Below, in pieces: positions 15,693 to 23,482 of a stretch of 25,763 nt of DNA. The position numbers and the translations under genes were made by a program. How positions within the stretch are numbered: position 1 is the first letter of the stretch; each line of letters opens with the position of its first letter. Under the pieces are notes generated by a model, which was given only the letters and a program-made list of their open reading frames with translations, made no database searches and had not been told where the DNA came from. Origin of the DNA: an uncultured Eubacteriales bacterium (lineage in GTDB: Bacteria; Bacillota; Clostridia; Oscillospirales; Acutalibacteraceae); NCBI GenBank assembly GCA_934457095.1, contig CAKSHJ010000015.1, forward strand, positions 1-25,763. The letters run 5' to 3'.

Positions 15693-17462
15693 ATGACAAA
15701 AAACGAAACCATGTTAAATTGGGTTGGTCAAATGAGAGAGTTGGTACAGCCTGAGCAGGTCGTTTGGATTGACGGCTCAGCCGAACAGTTAGAGACTCTG
15801 CGTGAAAAGGCTTGCGAAAGCGGCGACTTGATTCGATTAAACCAGAAAAAACTGCCAGGTTGCTATTTGCACCGCACCGCACTCAATGATGTTGCCAGGG
15901 TAGAAGCAAGAACCTTTATCTGCTCGGAAAAAGAGGAGGATGCAGGTCCTACCAACCACTGGAAAGAGCCTAAGGAGACCTATCAGATGCTCTATGACAT
16001 TGCCCGCGGCAGCTATCGGGGCAAAACCATGTATGTCATTCCGTACTCCATGGGACCGGTTACATCTCCGTTTGCTAAGGTGGGTTTAGAGGTCACCGAC
16101 TCCATTTATGTGGTGCTTAACATGGCGATTATGACCCGTGTGGGCAAAGAAGTGCTGGCAAATTTCGGAGACAGCAGTAACGATTGGGTGCGGGGGCTGC
16201 ATGCCAGCTGTGACATTGACGAAGAAAAACGCTATATTTGTCATTTTCCGCAGGATAATACCATTATCTCCGTTAACTCAGGCTATGGCGGCAATGTATT
16301 ATTGGGTAAGAAATGCTTTGCCTTGCGGATTGCGTCTTTTCAGGGCAAACATGAGCAATGGATGGCAGAGCATATGCTGATTTTAGGCATAGAAAAACCA
16401 AACGGCGAGGTTAAATACATAACCGCGGCGTTTCCCTCGGCTTGTGGCAAAACGAATTTGGCCATGCTCATCCCGCCGGAGGGCTATCGTAAAAAAGGCT
16501 ATAAAATTTGGACCGTGGGCGACGATATTGCGTGGATGCGCAGGGGTTCGGACGGCAGACTTTGGGCTATTAACCCGGAAAACGGCTTTTTTGGGGTGGC
16601 GCCGGGTACCAACCAAAAGTCGAACCCCAATGCATTGGCAACCGTGCAAAAGGACACTATTTATACCAATGTTGCGCAAAATTTGGACAACAACACCGTT
16701 TGGTGGGAGGGGTTGGATAAAAATCCGCCGCAAAACGGCATGGATTGGAAGGGGAATCCATGGAACGGCACAACGGCTGAGGAAAAGGGTGCGCATCCGA
16801 ACAGTCGATTTACCGCGCCGGCAGAGAATTGTCCGTGTATCAGCAAGGAATTCAATGCACCCTCCGGCGTACCGATTTCCGCGATTATTTTTGGCGGTCG
16901 CCGTCAAAAAACAACGCCGCTGGTGTATCAATCCAAGGACTGGAATCACGGTGTGTTCATCGGTTCTATTATGGCCTCTGAGACCACTGCGGCCGCTACC
17001 GGTCAGGTCGGCGTAGTGCGCCGCGACCCCATGGCGATGTTGCCGTTTTGCGGTTATCATATGGGCGATTACTTTGCTCATTGGATTGAAATGGGCAAAC
17101 TTTTGGGTGATAAAGCGCCCAAAATTTTCAATGTGAACTGGTTTCGCCAAGACGAAAACGGCAATTTTATGTGGCCGGGCTTTGGAGATAACCTGCGTGT
17201 GTTGGACTGGATTTTAGAGCGCTGCGAAGATAAGGTGGATGCACGGGAAACGCCAATCGGATATCTGCCGTATGCAGAAGATATCAATACCGAGGGACTT
17301 TCCATTGAGTGCGAAACTTTAGAAAAAATTCTTGCGGTGAACAATGAGGAATGGCTCATTGAGGCAGAAGGCATAGAGGAGTTTTACCAGAGATTCGGAG
17401 ATAAGCTACCAAATGAGTTGCAAAATCAATTAAAAGCGCTGAAAAAGCGTTTGAGTGAATAA
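15693..17462 (+). CDS. pckG: Phosphoenolpyruvate carboxykinase (GTP)
   Basis: This encodes 589 aa. It interconverts oxaloacetate and PEP using GTP/GDP. The start at 15693 follows AAAGGAG. Visible are the P-loop-like kinase motif AFPSACGKTNLAM (about 247-259), WTVGDDIAW for metal binding, the guanine-pocket region FNVNWFRQ and GPVTSPFAKVGLEVTD in the substrate region. The cysteine of SACGKT is the hyper-reactive Cys of GTP enzymes. Most Firmicutes carry the ATP form (PckA), so a GTP form is a useful lineage clue; in fermenters it often works in the carboxylating direction. It has its own promoter and ends at a bidirectional terminator. Confidence 0.95.
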   Translation: MTKNETMLNWVGQMRELVQPEQVVWIDGSAEQLETLREKACESGDLIRLNQKKLPGCYLHRTALNDVARVEARTFICSEKEEDAGPTNHWKEPKETYQMLYDIARGSYRGKTMYVIPYSMGPVTSPFAKVGLEVTDSIYVVLNMAIMTRVGKEVLANFGDSSNDWVRGLHASCDIDEEKRYICHFPQDNTIISVNSGYGGNVLLGKKCFALRIASFQGKHEQWMAEHMLILGIEKPNGEVKYITAAFPSACGKTNLAMLIPPEGYRKKGYKIWTVGDDIAWMRRGSDGRLWAINPENGFFGVAPGTNQKSNPNALATVQKDTIYTNVAQNLDNNTVWWEGLDKNPPQNGMDWKGNPWNGTTAEEKGAHPNSRFTAPAENCPCISKEFNAPSGVPISAIIFGGRRQKTTPLVYQSKDWNHGVFIGSIMASETTAAATGQVGVVRRDPMAMLPFCGYHMGDYFAHWIEMGKLLGDKAPKIFNVNWFRQDENGNFMWPGFGDNLRVLDWILERCEDKVDARETPIGYLPYAEDINTEGLSIECETLEKILAVNNEEWLIEAEGIEEFYQRFGDKLPNELQNQLKALKKRLSE

Positions 17463-17495
17463 AAAATGCTCCCTGTGATAAGGGGAGCATTTTTT
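17461..17495. terminator. Bidirectional terminator between PEPCK and ymfI
   Basis: AAAAAATGCTCCC (17461-17473) pairs perfectly with GGGAGCATTTTTT (17483-17495), with U-tracts on both strands. It serves both convergent genes and begins inside the PEPCK stop codon. Confidence 0.9.
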
Positions 17496-17500
17496 GCTAT

Positions 17501-18244
17501 TTAAATAACCATGCCGCCGTTTATGCCTAATACCTGACCGGTGATAAATGCCGCTTTTTCGCTGGCCAAAAAACCTACAGCTTCAGCGATATGTTCGGGT
17601 GTACCGATACTCCTCAATGGAGTATCTTCGCATAGAAGCTGTGTGGTTTGATTGTCCAGTTTGCGGTTCATGTCTGTTTTTATTACGCCGGGCGCTATGC
17701 AATTTATTCGAATTCCCGATGGTCCGACCTCCTTGGCAAGCGCCTTAGTAAAGCCTATAACAGCGGCTTTTGCGGAGGAATATGCTACCTCGCATGAGGC
17801 GCCGATTTGTCCCCACATAGAAGAAATATTGATAATTTGTCCACTTTTGCGTGCAATCATTTGTGGCAATGCCTGCTTGCTGCATAGAAACATTCCCTTG
17901 GCATTCACCGCGAATATACGTTCCCACTCTTGTTCATCGGTATCGGTGAGCAATTTTTGCAATGCGATTCCCGCGTTATTCACCAGCAAATGTACACTGC
18001 CGAGGTTCTCGTTTACTTGCCTAAACATGGTTGCCACTTGTTCAGAATCAGAAACATCAGCGCAAACGGCTATGGCTTGATTTCCCGAAGAATTTCGATT
18101 GAGTTCATGAACCAGTTGAGTGGCATGGTCTTTGCTGTGTAAGTAGTTTACGGCTATATGAAAGCCTTGCTTGAATAATTGCCGTACAATTGCATAGCCG
18201 ATACCGCGTGCTCCTCCGGTGACCAGTGCAGTGGGGTAATTCAT
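17501..18244 (-). CDS. ymfI: SDR reductase, probably EF-P 5-aminopentanone reductase
   Basis: This encodes 247 aa as a short-chain dehydrogenase. There is an NADPH-binding TGGARGIG at residues 9-16, LVNNAGI, NISSMWGQIGASCEV with the catalytic Ser, YSSAK (YxxxK), and IAPGVIKTDM. The stretch SSMWGQIGASCEVAYSSAK and the terminal FITGQVLGINGGMVI match the YmfI type, which makes the 5-aminopentanol modification on elongation factor P, better than fatty-acid FabG, but the families are close. RBS GGAGGTG. It lies 18 bp behind rsmE, with which it is co-transcribed. Confidence 0.85.
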   Translation of the reverse strand: MNYPTALVTGGARGIGYAIVRQLFKQGFHIAVNYLHSKDHATQLVHELNRNSSGNQAIAVCADVSDSEQVATMFRQVNENLGSVHLLVNNAGIALQKLLTDTDEQEWERIFAVNAKGMFLCSKQALPQMIARKSGQIINISSMWGQIGASCEVAYSSAKAAVIGFTKALAKEVGPSGIRINCIAPGVIKTDMNRKLDNQTTQLLCEDTPLRSIGTPEHIAEAVGFLASEKAAFITGQVLGINGGMVI

Positions 18245-18262
18245 GAAAAAGACACCTCCGGT

Positions 18263-18988
18263 TTATTGCAGGTTGCCGGTTAATAACATAACGGCAGTCA
18301 GAGCGGTAACAGGAGCGGTCTCGGTGCGTAAAATACGCGGGCCGAGACTAACTTGTTTTGCCCCTACCTTGAGCGCCTCCTGCGCTTCTTGAGGCTCAAA
18401 GCCGCCCTCGGAACCAATCAAAATAGCGCACGATTTGCATGTTTGTTCCAGCGCTTGCTGTAAGGGTTGTCCTCCGCCTTCGTAGCAAAACAGAACAGTG
18501 TCCTGCGTTGCCGCGTGTTGTATGGCATTGCTGAATTCGATAATTTGAGCAACGGTTGGCAAGATGCCTCTGCCACATTGTTTGGCAGCCTCTACGGCGA
18601 TTTTTTGCCAGCGGTCTACTTTTTTTTGAGCTGTTTTTTGTTCAGGACGTGAAACGCATCGTTGAGATAGAACCGGCACAATACGAGAAGCGCCTAATTC
18701 CACGGCCTTTTGTACGACGCTGTCCATTTTATCGCCCTTTGGCAAGCATTGGTACAGCGTGACAAAAACAGTGGGTTCGGCAAGACACGGTGCGCTGCTA
18801 TTTACAGTTACCGTCACGGTATCGTTTACAATTTTTTCAATTGTGCAGAGAAAATCCATGCCTTGTCCGTTGCACAAAGTTAGGGTCTGTCCTGTCTGCA
18901 TACGCAGCGATTTTGCAATATGTCTGCCGTCCTGACCGTCAATGACCACCTGATTGACAGGCTCGTCTTGTATGAAAAATCTTGGCAT
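18263..18988 (-). CDS. rsmE: 16S rRNA (uracil-1498-N3)-methyltransferase
   Basis: This encodes 241 aa. The N-terminal PUA-like RNA-binding domain spans about 1-70 (MPRFFI, HIAKSLRMQTGQTL). The SPOUT methyltransferase with a trefoil knot has KGDKMDSVVQKAVELGA, LIGSEGGFEPQEA and LGPRILRTETAPVTAL at the SAM-binding knot. It starts 57 bp after the glycyl-tRNA synthetase stop, with RBS AAAGGTG, and a hairpin terminator lies between them. It is coupled to ymfI downstream. Confidence 0.94.
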   Translation of the reverse strand: MPRFFIQDEPVNQVVIDGQDGRHIAKSLRMQTGQTLTLCNGQGMDFLCTIEKIVNDTVTVTVNSSAPCLAEPTVFVTLYQCLPKGDKMDSVVQKAVELGASRIVPVLSQRCVSRPEQKTAQKKVDRWQKIAVEAAKQCGRGILPTVAQIIEFSNAIQHAATQDTVLFCYEGGGQPLQQALEQTCKSCAILIGSEGGFEPQEAQEALKVGAKQVSLGPRILRTETAPVTALTAVMLLTGNLQ

Positions 18989-19006
18989 CTACGCTCACCT
19001 TTTTCT

Positions 19007-19041
19007 AAAAAAGACCTTTCCATATAAGAGAAAAGTCTTTT
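19007..19041 (-). terminator. Terminator after the glycyl-tRNA synthetase gene
   Basis: Read on the minus strand, AAAAGACTTTTC and GGAAAGGTCTTTTTT form an interrupted stem followed by Ts. The stem is AT-rich, so it may be partial and allow some read-through into rsmE. Confidence 0.55.
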
Positions 19042-19045
19042 GCAG

Positions 19046-20419
<1,374 letters not shown>

Positions 20420-20437
20420 TGTTACAAACCTCCGTGT

Positions 20438-20866
20438 TCACTGTTGTTTTGTGTTTTGCTTATGGTTAAATATGAATAATTTGCTCAAAATATAATTGAG
20501 AACGATGACGACCACATTTGAGATGATTTTCACTACCCATAGGTTCATACCGCAGAGCGTAGCCAGCAACCATACAATCAGCATATCCACCCCTAAAGAG
20601 GCTAGTCGCGCCAGTAAGAAGAAAACGGTTTCCTTGAGCAGAATATGTTTATTGACAGAGCGGCTGTGAAATACGAACAATTTGTTGGTTACAAAGGCAA
20701 ACGCAACCGAAAGTACCCATGCAATGGAATTTGCAAGGTAGACATTCCACTGCAAAATATCGGCTAAAAATCCGCAGATACCAATGTTAATACCAGTGGT
20801 TAAAATACCGAATACCAAATATAAAACGGTTTCGCGATTAAACAGCTTTTTCCACAATTTTTGCAA
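20438..20866 (-). CDS. GtrA-family membrane protein
   Basis: From the TTG at 20866 this encodes 142 aa, starting MQKLWKKLFNRETVLYLVFG. I prefer TTG because GGGGGTG lies 6 bases before it, while the ATG 8 codons upstream has no ribosome site and overlaps the promoter region. Four membrane helices are evident (about YLVFGILTTGINIGICGFLA; ANSIAWVLSVAFAFVTNKLF; a helix around LARLASLGVDMLIVWLL; and KIISNVVVIVLNYILSK). GtrA proteins are small flippase-like proteins for polyprenyl-linked sugars in wall or glycan decoration; the actual substrate is unknown. Probably co-transcribed with glyS. Confidence 0.85.
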   Translation of the reverse strand: MQKLWKKLFNRETVLYLVFGILTTGINIGICGFLADILQWNVYLANSIAWVLSVAFAFVTNKLFVFHSRSVNKHILLKETVFFLLARLASLGVDMLIVWLLATLCGMNLWVVKIISNVVVIVLNYILSKLFIFNHKQNTKQQ

Positions 20867-20896
20867 GCGAAACACCCCCAGCGTGTACATTTTTAT

Positions 20897-20925
20897 AGTG
20901 TATCATTTTAGTGTCTTACATGCAA
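20897..20925 (-). promoter_or_regulatory. Promoter of gtrA-glyS
   Basis: On the minus strand TTGCAT (20920-20925), 17-bp spacer, TACACT (20897-20902). This supports the TTG start of the GtrA gene downstream. Confidence 0.6.
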
Positions 20926-20985
20926 TATAAAAATGGAAAGAAAATCGTATTGTCACAATATTTTTTATAAAGCAACCTAAAATAC

Positions 20986-21014
20986 TTGACGAATTAATAA
21001 AGATAAGATATAAT
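20986..21014 (+). promoter_or_regulatory. Promoter of the tRNA cluster
   Basis: TTGACG (20986-20991), 17-bp spacer, TATAAT (21009-21014), 43 bases before the tRNA-Pro gene. Confidence 0.85.
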
Positions 21015-21056
21015 TAATAGGTCATTTCGAAAGTAGCGTACATGTGCAAGGTATAG

Positions 21057-21133
21057 CGAGGTGTAGCTCAGCTTGGTAGAGTGCTTGGTTTGGGACCAAG
21101 ATGCCGCAGGTTCAAGTCCTGTCACCTCGACCA
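21057..21133 (+). tRNA. tRNA-Pro (TGG)
   Basis: The acceptor CGAGGTG pairs with CACCTCG, followed by discriminator A and an encoded CCA. The anticodon stem is CTTGG/CCAAG with loop TTTGGGA, anticodon TGG. The T-arm contains GTTCAAGTC. The gene is 77 nt. Confidence 0.95.
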
Positions 21134-21184
21134 TAGGTTTGCCTGCATATTACGCTTGTAAACGGCAGTTTAAGGCAAGAGGTA

Positions 21185-21214
21185 TTGACAGTGGCACTGC
21201 AGTTGTGTTATAAT
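21185..21214 (+). promoter_or_regulatory. Internal promoter before tRNA-Thr
   Basis: TTGACA (21185-21190), 18-bp spacer, TATAAT (21209-21214): both boxes are full consensus. The last two tRNA genes can be expressed independently of tRNA-Pro. Confidence 0.85.
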
Positions 21215-21234
21215 GACAAACGGCAGTGGAATAG

Positions 21235-21310
21235 GCTGGTGTAGCTCAGTTGGTAGAGCAGCTGATTTGTAATCAGCAGGTCGGGGGTTCAAGTCCGTCC
21301 ACCAGCTCCA
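21235..21310 (+). tRNA. tRNA-Thr (TGT)
   Basis: The acceptor GCTGGTG pairs with CACCAGC, and TCCA ends the gene. The anticodon stem is GCTGA/TCAGC with loop TTTGTAA, anticodon TGT. The gene is 76 nt with CCA encoded. Confidence 0.95.
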
Positions 21311-21315
21311 AATGT

Positions 21316-21400
21316 GGGAGAATTCCCGAGTGGCCAAAGGGGGCAGACTGTAAATCTGTTGCGTCATGCTTCGATGGTTCGAATCCATCTTCTCCCACCA
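21316..21400 (+). tRNA. tRNA-Tyr (GTA)
   Basis: The acceptor GGGAGAA pairs with TTCTCCC, followed by A and CCA. The anticodon arm contains CAGACTGTAAATCTG, anticodon GTA, with a long class II variable arm. The gene is 85 nt. It borders the right-hand mobile element and could be its attachment site, though no 3'-end duplicate is visible here. Confidence 0.95.
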
Positions 21401-22025
21401 TAATTGGTAACAGTTCTTCATAAAATTATGAAGCTGTTATCATAGAACGAAGCACTCAAAGAGAATTGAATGTTTCGCTCTATGATAAACAGTCAACTGT
21501 CTACCATAGAGCTATTCTATTGCTACTCTCTATATGCAGCTCGGATGCAGCACTGCTGTGGTAAGCATTCCCTCTTACCGGGGATTAAACACTCAAGTTT
21601 GGCGCGCTTTGTCCGGCGCAGTGCAGGTTACCAAATCTGCACCTGTTGGCTCGGAGAGCTGCCGCTACTATGCTGCAACCGCTATGGTATAAGTCTGCAC
21701 AAGTATTCAAAGTGCAATTTGAATATTTGTCTTGGCTTATATTGTCAAGGAACATGCAGTAAAACAAGAATTCGCACCTCCCGAAAGAAGTGCGAATCCC
21801 TACAACTTGCAATATATCTCAAAGTGTGATACAATCACACCCATGAGGCATTGATAAGTCGGAGAGTATCGTTGTTACTTCTTCCGGCGCAAGCCTTACT
21901 ACGAACGGTCAATTCGTAGTAAGGCTATCGGTGCTTTCTTTTGTTTTACCTAAATTCATTATATATTATTTGTTTGCACTTTACAAGTAAAATTTTACAT
22001 TTTTTAAAAAAATTTTTTAGAGTAG
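21401..22025. other. Gene-free hairpin-rich region
   Basis: I see no convincing gene in these 625 bases, but there are many stem-loops. They include: 21408-21439 (TAACAG and CTTCATA arms); 21434-21451 with 21474-21492 (about 17 of 18 pairs); GGTAAG/CTTACC at 21560-21579; GTGCAG/CTGCAC at about 21623-21644; CAAGTATTCAAA/TTTGAATATTTG at about 21701-21730; ATTCGCAC/GTGCGAAT at about 21770-21797; GTGTGAT/ATCACAC at about 21825-21841; and a perfect 14-bp stem 21892-21905 with 21913-21926. The last 60 bases are AT-rich with A/T tracts and the palindrome GTAAAATTTTAC. A structured RNA, single-strand origin or degraded element end are all possible. Confidence 0.5.
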
Positions 22026-22041
22026 TGGGACGTACGTCCCA
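22026..22041. promoter_or_regulatory. Palindrome copy 1, over the toxin promoter -35 position
   Basis: TGGGACGTACGTCCCA is a perfect 16-bp palindrome, repeated at 22324-22339 and 23172-23187. Here it occupies the -35 position of the promoter whose -10 is at 22050-22055, so a bound protein would directly affect toxin transcription. Confidence 0.7.
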
Positions 22042-22049
22042 GGTCGTGG

Positions 22050-22055
22050 TATAAT
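22050..22055 (+). promoter_or_regulatory. -10 box of the toxin RNA promoter
   Basis: TATAAT with no good -35: the position 17 bp upstream reads GGGACG inside palindrome copy 1. Transcription should start near 22062 and the RNA be about 175 nt. Confidence 0.65.
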
Positions 22056-22100
22056 AGGCATGCTGCCTACCCAATCCGTCAGCGGAGAGGGGGTGTACAC

Positions 22101-22181
22101 ATGCAACCCTACATATCTATTATTAACGCTATCCTTGTTGGTGTGGCGATACACATCATTTGTACTTGGATGGACAGATAG
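22101..22181 (+). CDS. Fst-like type I toxin, 26-aa hydrophobic peptide
   Basis: The ATG at 22101 has GGAGAGGGGGTG just upstream. The peptide starts MQPYISIINAILVGVAIHII and ends CTWMDR: one membrane helix followed by W and a charged tail, the same layout as Fst (a run like IFVGLVLEMI, then an Asp-containing tail). Fst-type peptides insert in the membrane and are lethal when their antisense RNA is lost. The gene is too short for usual annotation. The RNA 5' end TGCTGCCTA (22061-22069) is perfectly complementary to TAGGCAGCA (22179-22187), which includes the stop codon; such 5'-3' pairing is typical of type I toxin mRNAs. The family's conserved Pro is Ala here. Function is inferred from peptide and locus architecture. 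Confidence 0.75.
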   Translation: MQPYISIINAILVGVAIHIICTWMDR

Positions 22182-22190
22182 GCAGCACAC

Positions 22191-22235
22191 AAAAAGAACC
22201 CCTCAGAGTTCCTACCTCTGGGGGGTTCGCTTTTT
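22191..22235. terminator. Bidirectional terminator shared by toxin and antisense RNA
   Basis: GAACCCCTCAGAG (22196-22208) pairs with CTCTGGGGGGTTC (22216-22228) with one G-T wobble. There are five As before and five Ts after, so U-tracts exist on both strands. A shared terminator is a hallmark of Fst/par loci. Confidence 0.88.
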
Positions 22236-22260
22236 GTACACATGCAATACATATCCTACA
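22191..22260 (-). ncRNA. Predicted antisense antitoxin RNA (RNA II-like, about 65-70 nt)
   Basis: On the minus strand, -35 TTGCAA (22289-22294), 16-bp spacer and -10 TATAAT (22267-22272) place the start near 22260. The transcript passes through repeat B (complementary to the toxin start region) and ends at the shared terminator. Size and order match the 66-nt RNA II of the Enterococcus pAD1 par locus. Confidence 0.72.
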
Positions 22261-22318
22261 AATATTATTATACACGAAAATTTGTTTTTTGCAAGTGTTT
22301 TTGAAATAAATTTTGGTG

Positions 22319-22344
22319 CAGTCTGGGACGTACGTCCCAGACTG
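22319..22344. promoter_or_regulatory. Palindrome copy 2, extended to 26 bp
   Basis: The 16-bp core at 22324-22339 is extended by CAGTC/GACTG-type arms to a perfect 26-bp palindrome with no loop, directly after the NYN stop codon. Its centre is 40 bp from the centre of the -35 box of the antisense promoter. On the plus strand TTAAGTTTTTTT follows, so it might also terminate rightward read-through. Confidence 0.7.
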
Positions 22345-22998
22345 TTAAGTTTTTTTATTCGGTACATATGTTTTTAAACCGTCAATATGTTCATATAATT
22401 CGGGTTTGATTGCTGCTCCAAGCGGGTCTAATATAAAATCCACACCCTCTCTGCGAGCTAATTTAGCAGCCGGAACAAAATCACTATCCCCGGAAATCAA
22501 TACAATTTGTTCAACTTGTTTTTTAAATGTCAAAGAGGATATATCTAACCCTATCCTCATATCAACGCCTTTTTGTTCAACTCGTAATCTAAAATCTTCC
22601 TTCTTTAAAGCATCAATACTTAACCGCCCAGTGCAGATTTTTTTAATCGTATCTTCTGTTAAGGTATAGTAGGCTTGTTCCTCTGCTAATTTCCCCATCC
22701 TTAACGCCAGCTTCCTTTTTGATTTTAGGTGATTAAAAAAGGAAACTGTCCATACGTATAGGTCAGATTTTGCATAATCTACCTGCTGTTTTAGGAACGG
22801 GTGATATAATTTTTTTCTCATTGGCGGGCAATCGTAGTAAAAAATTCTATATAGATTTCTTTTTTCATACTTATCATTCAAATGGTTTTTGCAATATTTG
22901 AATAATTCTGCCGCACGCTCTTCCGGGCTTACATTGCCCCATATCGTCTGCGCTCTACGACGGTAAAATCCTCCATCAACCAAAATTGCTGTTTTCAT
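22345..22998 (-). CDS. NYN/LabA-like PIN-domain protein (predicted RNase)
   Basis: This encodes 217 aa. The NYN/PIN fold has its acidic site visible as ILVDGGF (Asp8), KGVDMRIGLDIS (two Asp) and LISGDSDFVPAAKLARREG (Asp-Ser-Asp), the pattern of LabA-like proteins that cleave RNA with Mg2+. A basic middle (HLKSKRKLALRMG) could bind nucleic acid. Start ATG 22998 has AGGAG rather far upstream (13 nt). Transcription comes from a consensus promoter at 23114-23142, with an operator-like palindrome at the start site and a terminator-like leader hairpin, so expression seems tightly controlled. Palindrome copies 2 and 3 flank the gene. Roles in RNA decay, plasmid control or defence are possible. Confidence 0.8.
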   Translation of the reverse strand: MKTAILVDGGFYRRRAQTIWGNVSPEERAAELFKYCKNHLNDKYEKRNLYRIFYYDCPPMRKKLYHPFLKQQVDYAKSDLYVWTVSFFNHLKSKRKLALRMGKLAEEQAYYTLTEDTIKKICTGRLSIDALKKEDFRLRVEQKGVDMRIGLDISSLTFKKQVEQIVLISGDSDFVPAAKLARREGVDFILDPLGAAIKPELYEHIDGLKTYVPNKKT

Positions 22999-23023
22999 GC
23001 TCTTAATTCATCTCCTAGTAAAG

Positions 23024-23078
23024 AAAAAATCCTTGGGTTCGACCGTTCCCGGATAGTGGGAGGTTTACTGCCAAGGAT
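23024..23078 (-). terminator. Attenuator-like hairpin in the NYN gene leader
   Basis: In the minus-strand transcript ATCCTTGG (23071-23078) pairs with CCAAGGAT (23029-23036), with an inner CCC/GGG, followed by TTTTTT (23024-23029). It lies about 30 to 85 nt into the leader and before the ribosome site, so it could end most transcripts as an RNA of about 85 nt. Confidence 0.65.
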
Positions 23079-23086
23079 GGATTAGT

Positions 23087-23110
23087 AGTGTAAATAATTT
23101 TATTTACACT
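23087..23110. promoter_or_regulatory. 24-bp operator-like palindrome at the NYN transcription start
   Basis: AGTGTAAATAA and TTATTTACACT flank two Ts, perfectly symmetrical. The predicted start near 23107 falls inside it, 3 bp downstream of the -10 box: a typical repressor operator position. Confidence 0.7.
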
Positions 23111-23113
23111 GTC

Positions 23114-23142
23114 ATTATATTATGCAATATTACAAATGTCAA
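23114..23142 (-). promoter_or_regulatory. Consensus promoter of the NYN gene
   Basis: On the minus strand TTGACA (23137-23142), exactly 17 bp, TATAAT (23114-23119): a full match to the sigma-A consensus. Confidence 0.88.
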
Positions 23143-23170
23143 TACATAAACATGTCAAATCTTTTTGTTT

Positions 23171-23188
23171 TTGGGACGTACGTCCCAA
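23171..23188. promoter_or_regulatory. Palindrome copy 3, 18 bp
   Basis: The same core as copies 1 and 2 extended by T/A to 18 bp. Its centre is 40 bp from the centre of the NYN promoter -35 box, the same distance as copy 2 has from the antisense promoter. Confidence 0.7.
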
Positions 23189-23482
23189 CAGGAAAGAGAA
23201 AAAGAAGCAAAAAGAGAAAGCGCTGCGGCGGGATTTTAAGGGGGAGAGGAAAGCCAAAGATAAAGAGAAATGCCACCTTTCCTCTCCCCCTAAGGAAAAG
23301 AATTGAATTGATTGAAAGCTGCCTTTGGTAGCTTCCAACAATCCAACACTTTTCCTTTTACCCCCACACCTATCCGTCATTTCTCCCTGTTTGAGAGAGA
23401 AAAAGAAAATAATATTTGAGTTATTTTATTATTTCCGTAGTGCAAAGTCAAATAAAGCCTGAAAAAGAAAAGGGGCATTTAT
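23189..23482. other. Gene-free gap with a perfect GA-rich hairpin
   Basis: There is no gene in this 294-bp stretch. AGGGGGAGAGGAAAG (23239-23253) and CTTTCCTCTCCCCCT (23277-23291) form a perfect 15-bp stem around a 23-nt loop, without a following T-run. The purine/pyrimidine strand asymmetry is strong. It may be an RNA or single-strand DNA structure. The rest is AT-rich and featureless to my eye. Confidence 0.5.

Larger units (their letters stand above)
22094..22270 (+). repeat. Direct repeats shared by toxin mRNA start and antisense RNA 5' end
   Basis: Copy A (22094-22125) and copy B (22235-22270) share TGTACACATGCAA (13/13), TACATATC and TATTATTA in the same order. Copy A covers the toxin start codon; copy B lies at the 5' end of the convergent antisense transcript. 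Because the transcripts run toward each other, direct repeats in DNA give complementary RNA, as DRa/DRb do in Fst/par. Confidence 0.8.

Noticed and set aside
16383..17150. 255-codon minus-strand ORF opposite PEPCK
   Set aside because: It mirrors conserved PEPCK codons; the plus-strand gene is unambiguous.
17501..18244. Annotation as fatty-acid FabG
   Set aside because: No fatty-acid genes are nearby, and the SSMWGQIGASCEV and C-terminal patterns fit the EF-P reductase YmfI better.
21170..21421. Minus-strand ORF of 83 codons containing MDSNHRSMTQQ-like sequence
   Set aside because: It is antisense to tRNA-Thr and tRNA-Tyr; this is a well-known spurious translation of tRNA genes.
21470..21829. 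119-codon plus-strand ORF after the tRNA cluster
   Set aside because: It has no ribosome site or domain and runs through several perfect hairpins; its Cys-rich composition looks non-coding.
22319..22344. Palindrome copy 2 as simply the NYN terminator
   Set aside because: On the NYN strand no U-tract follows, and identical cores occur at two sites without terminator context.
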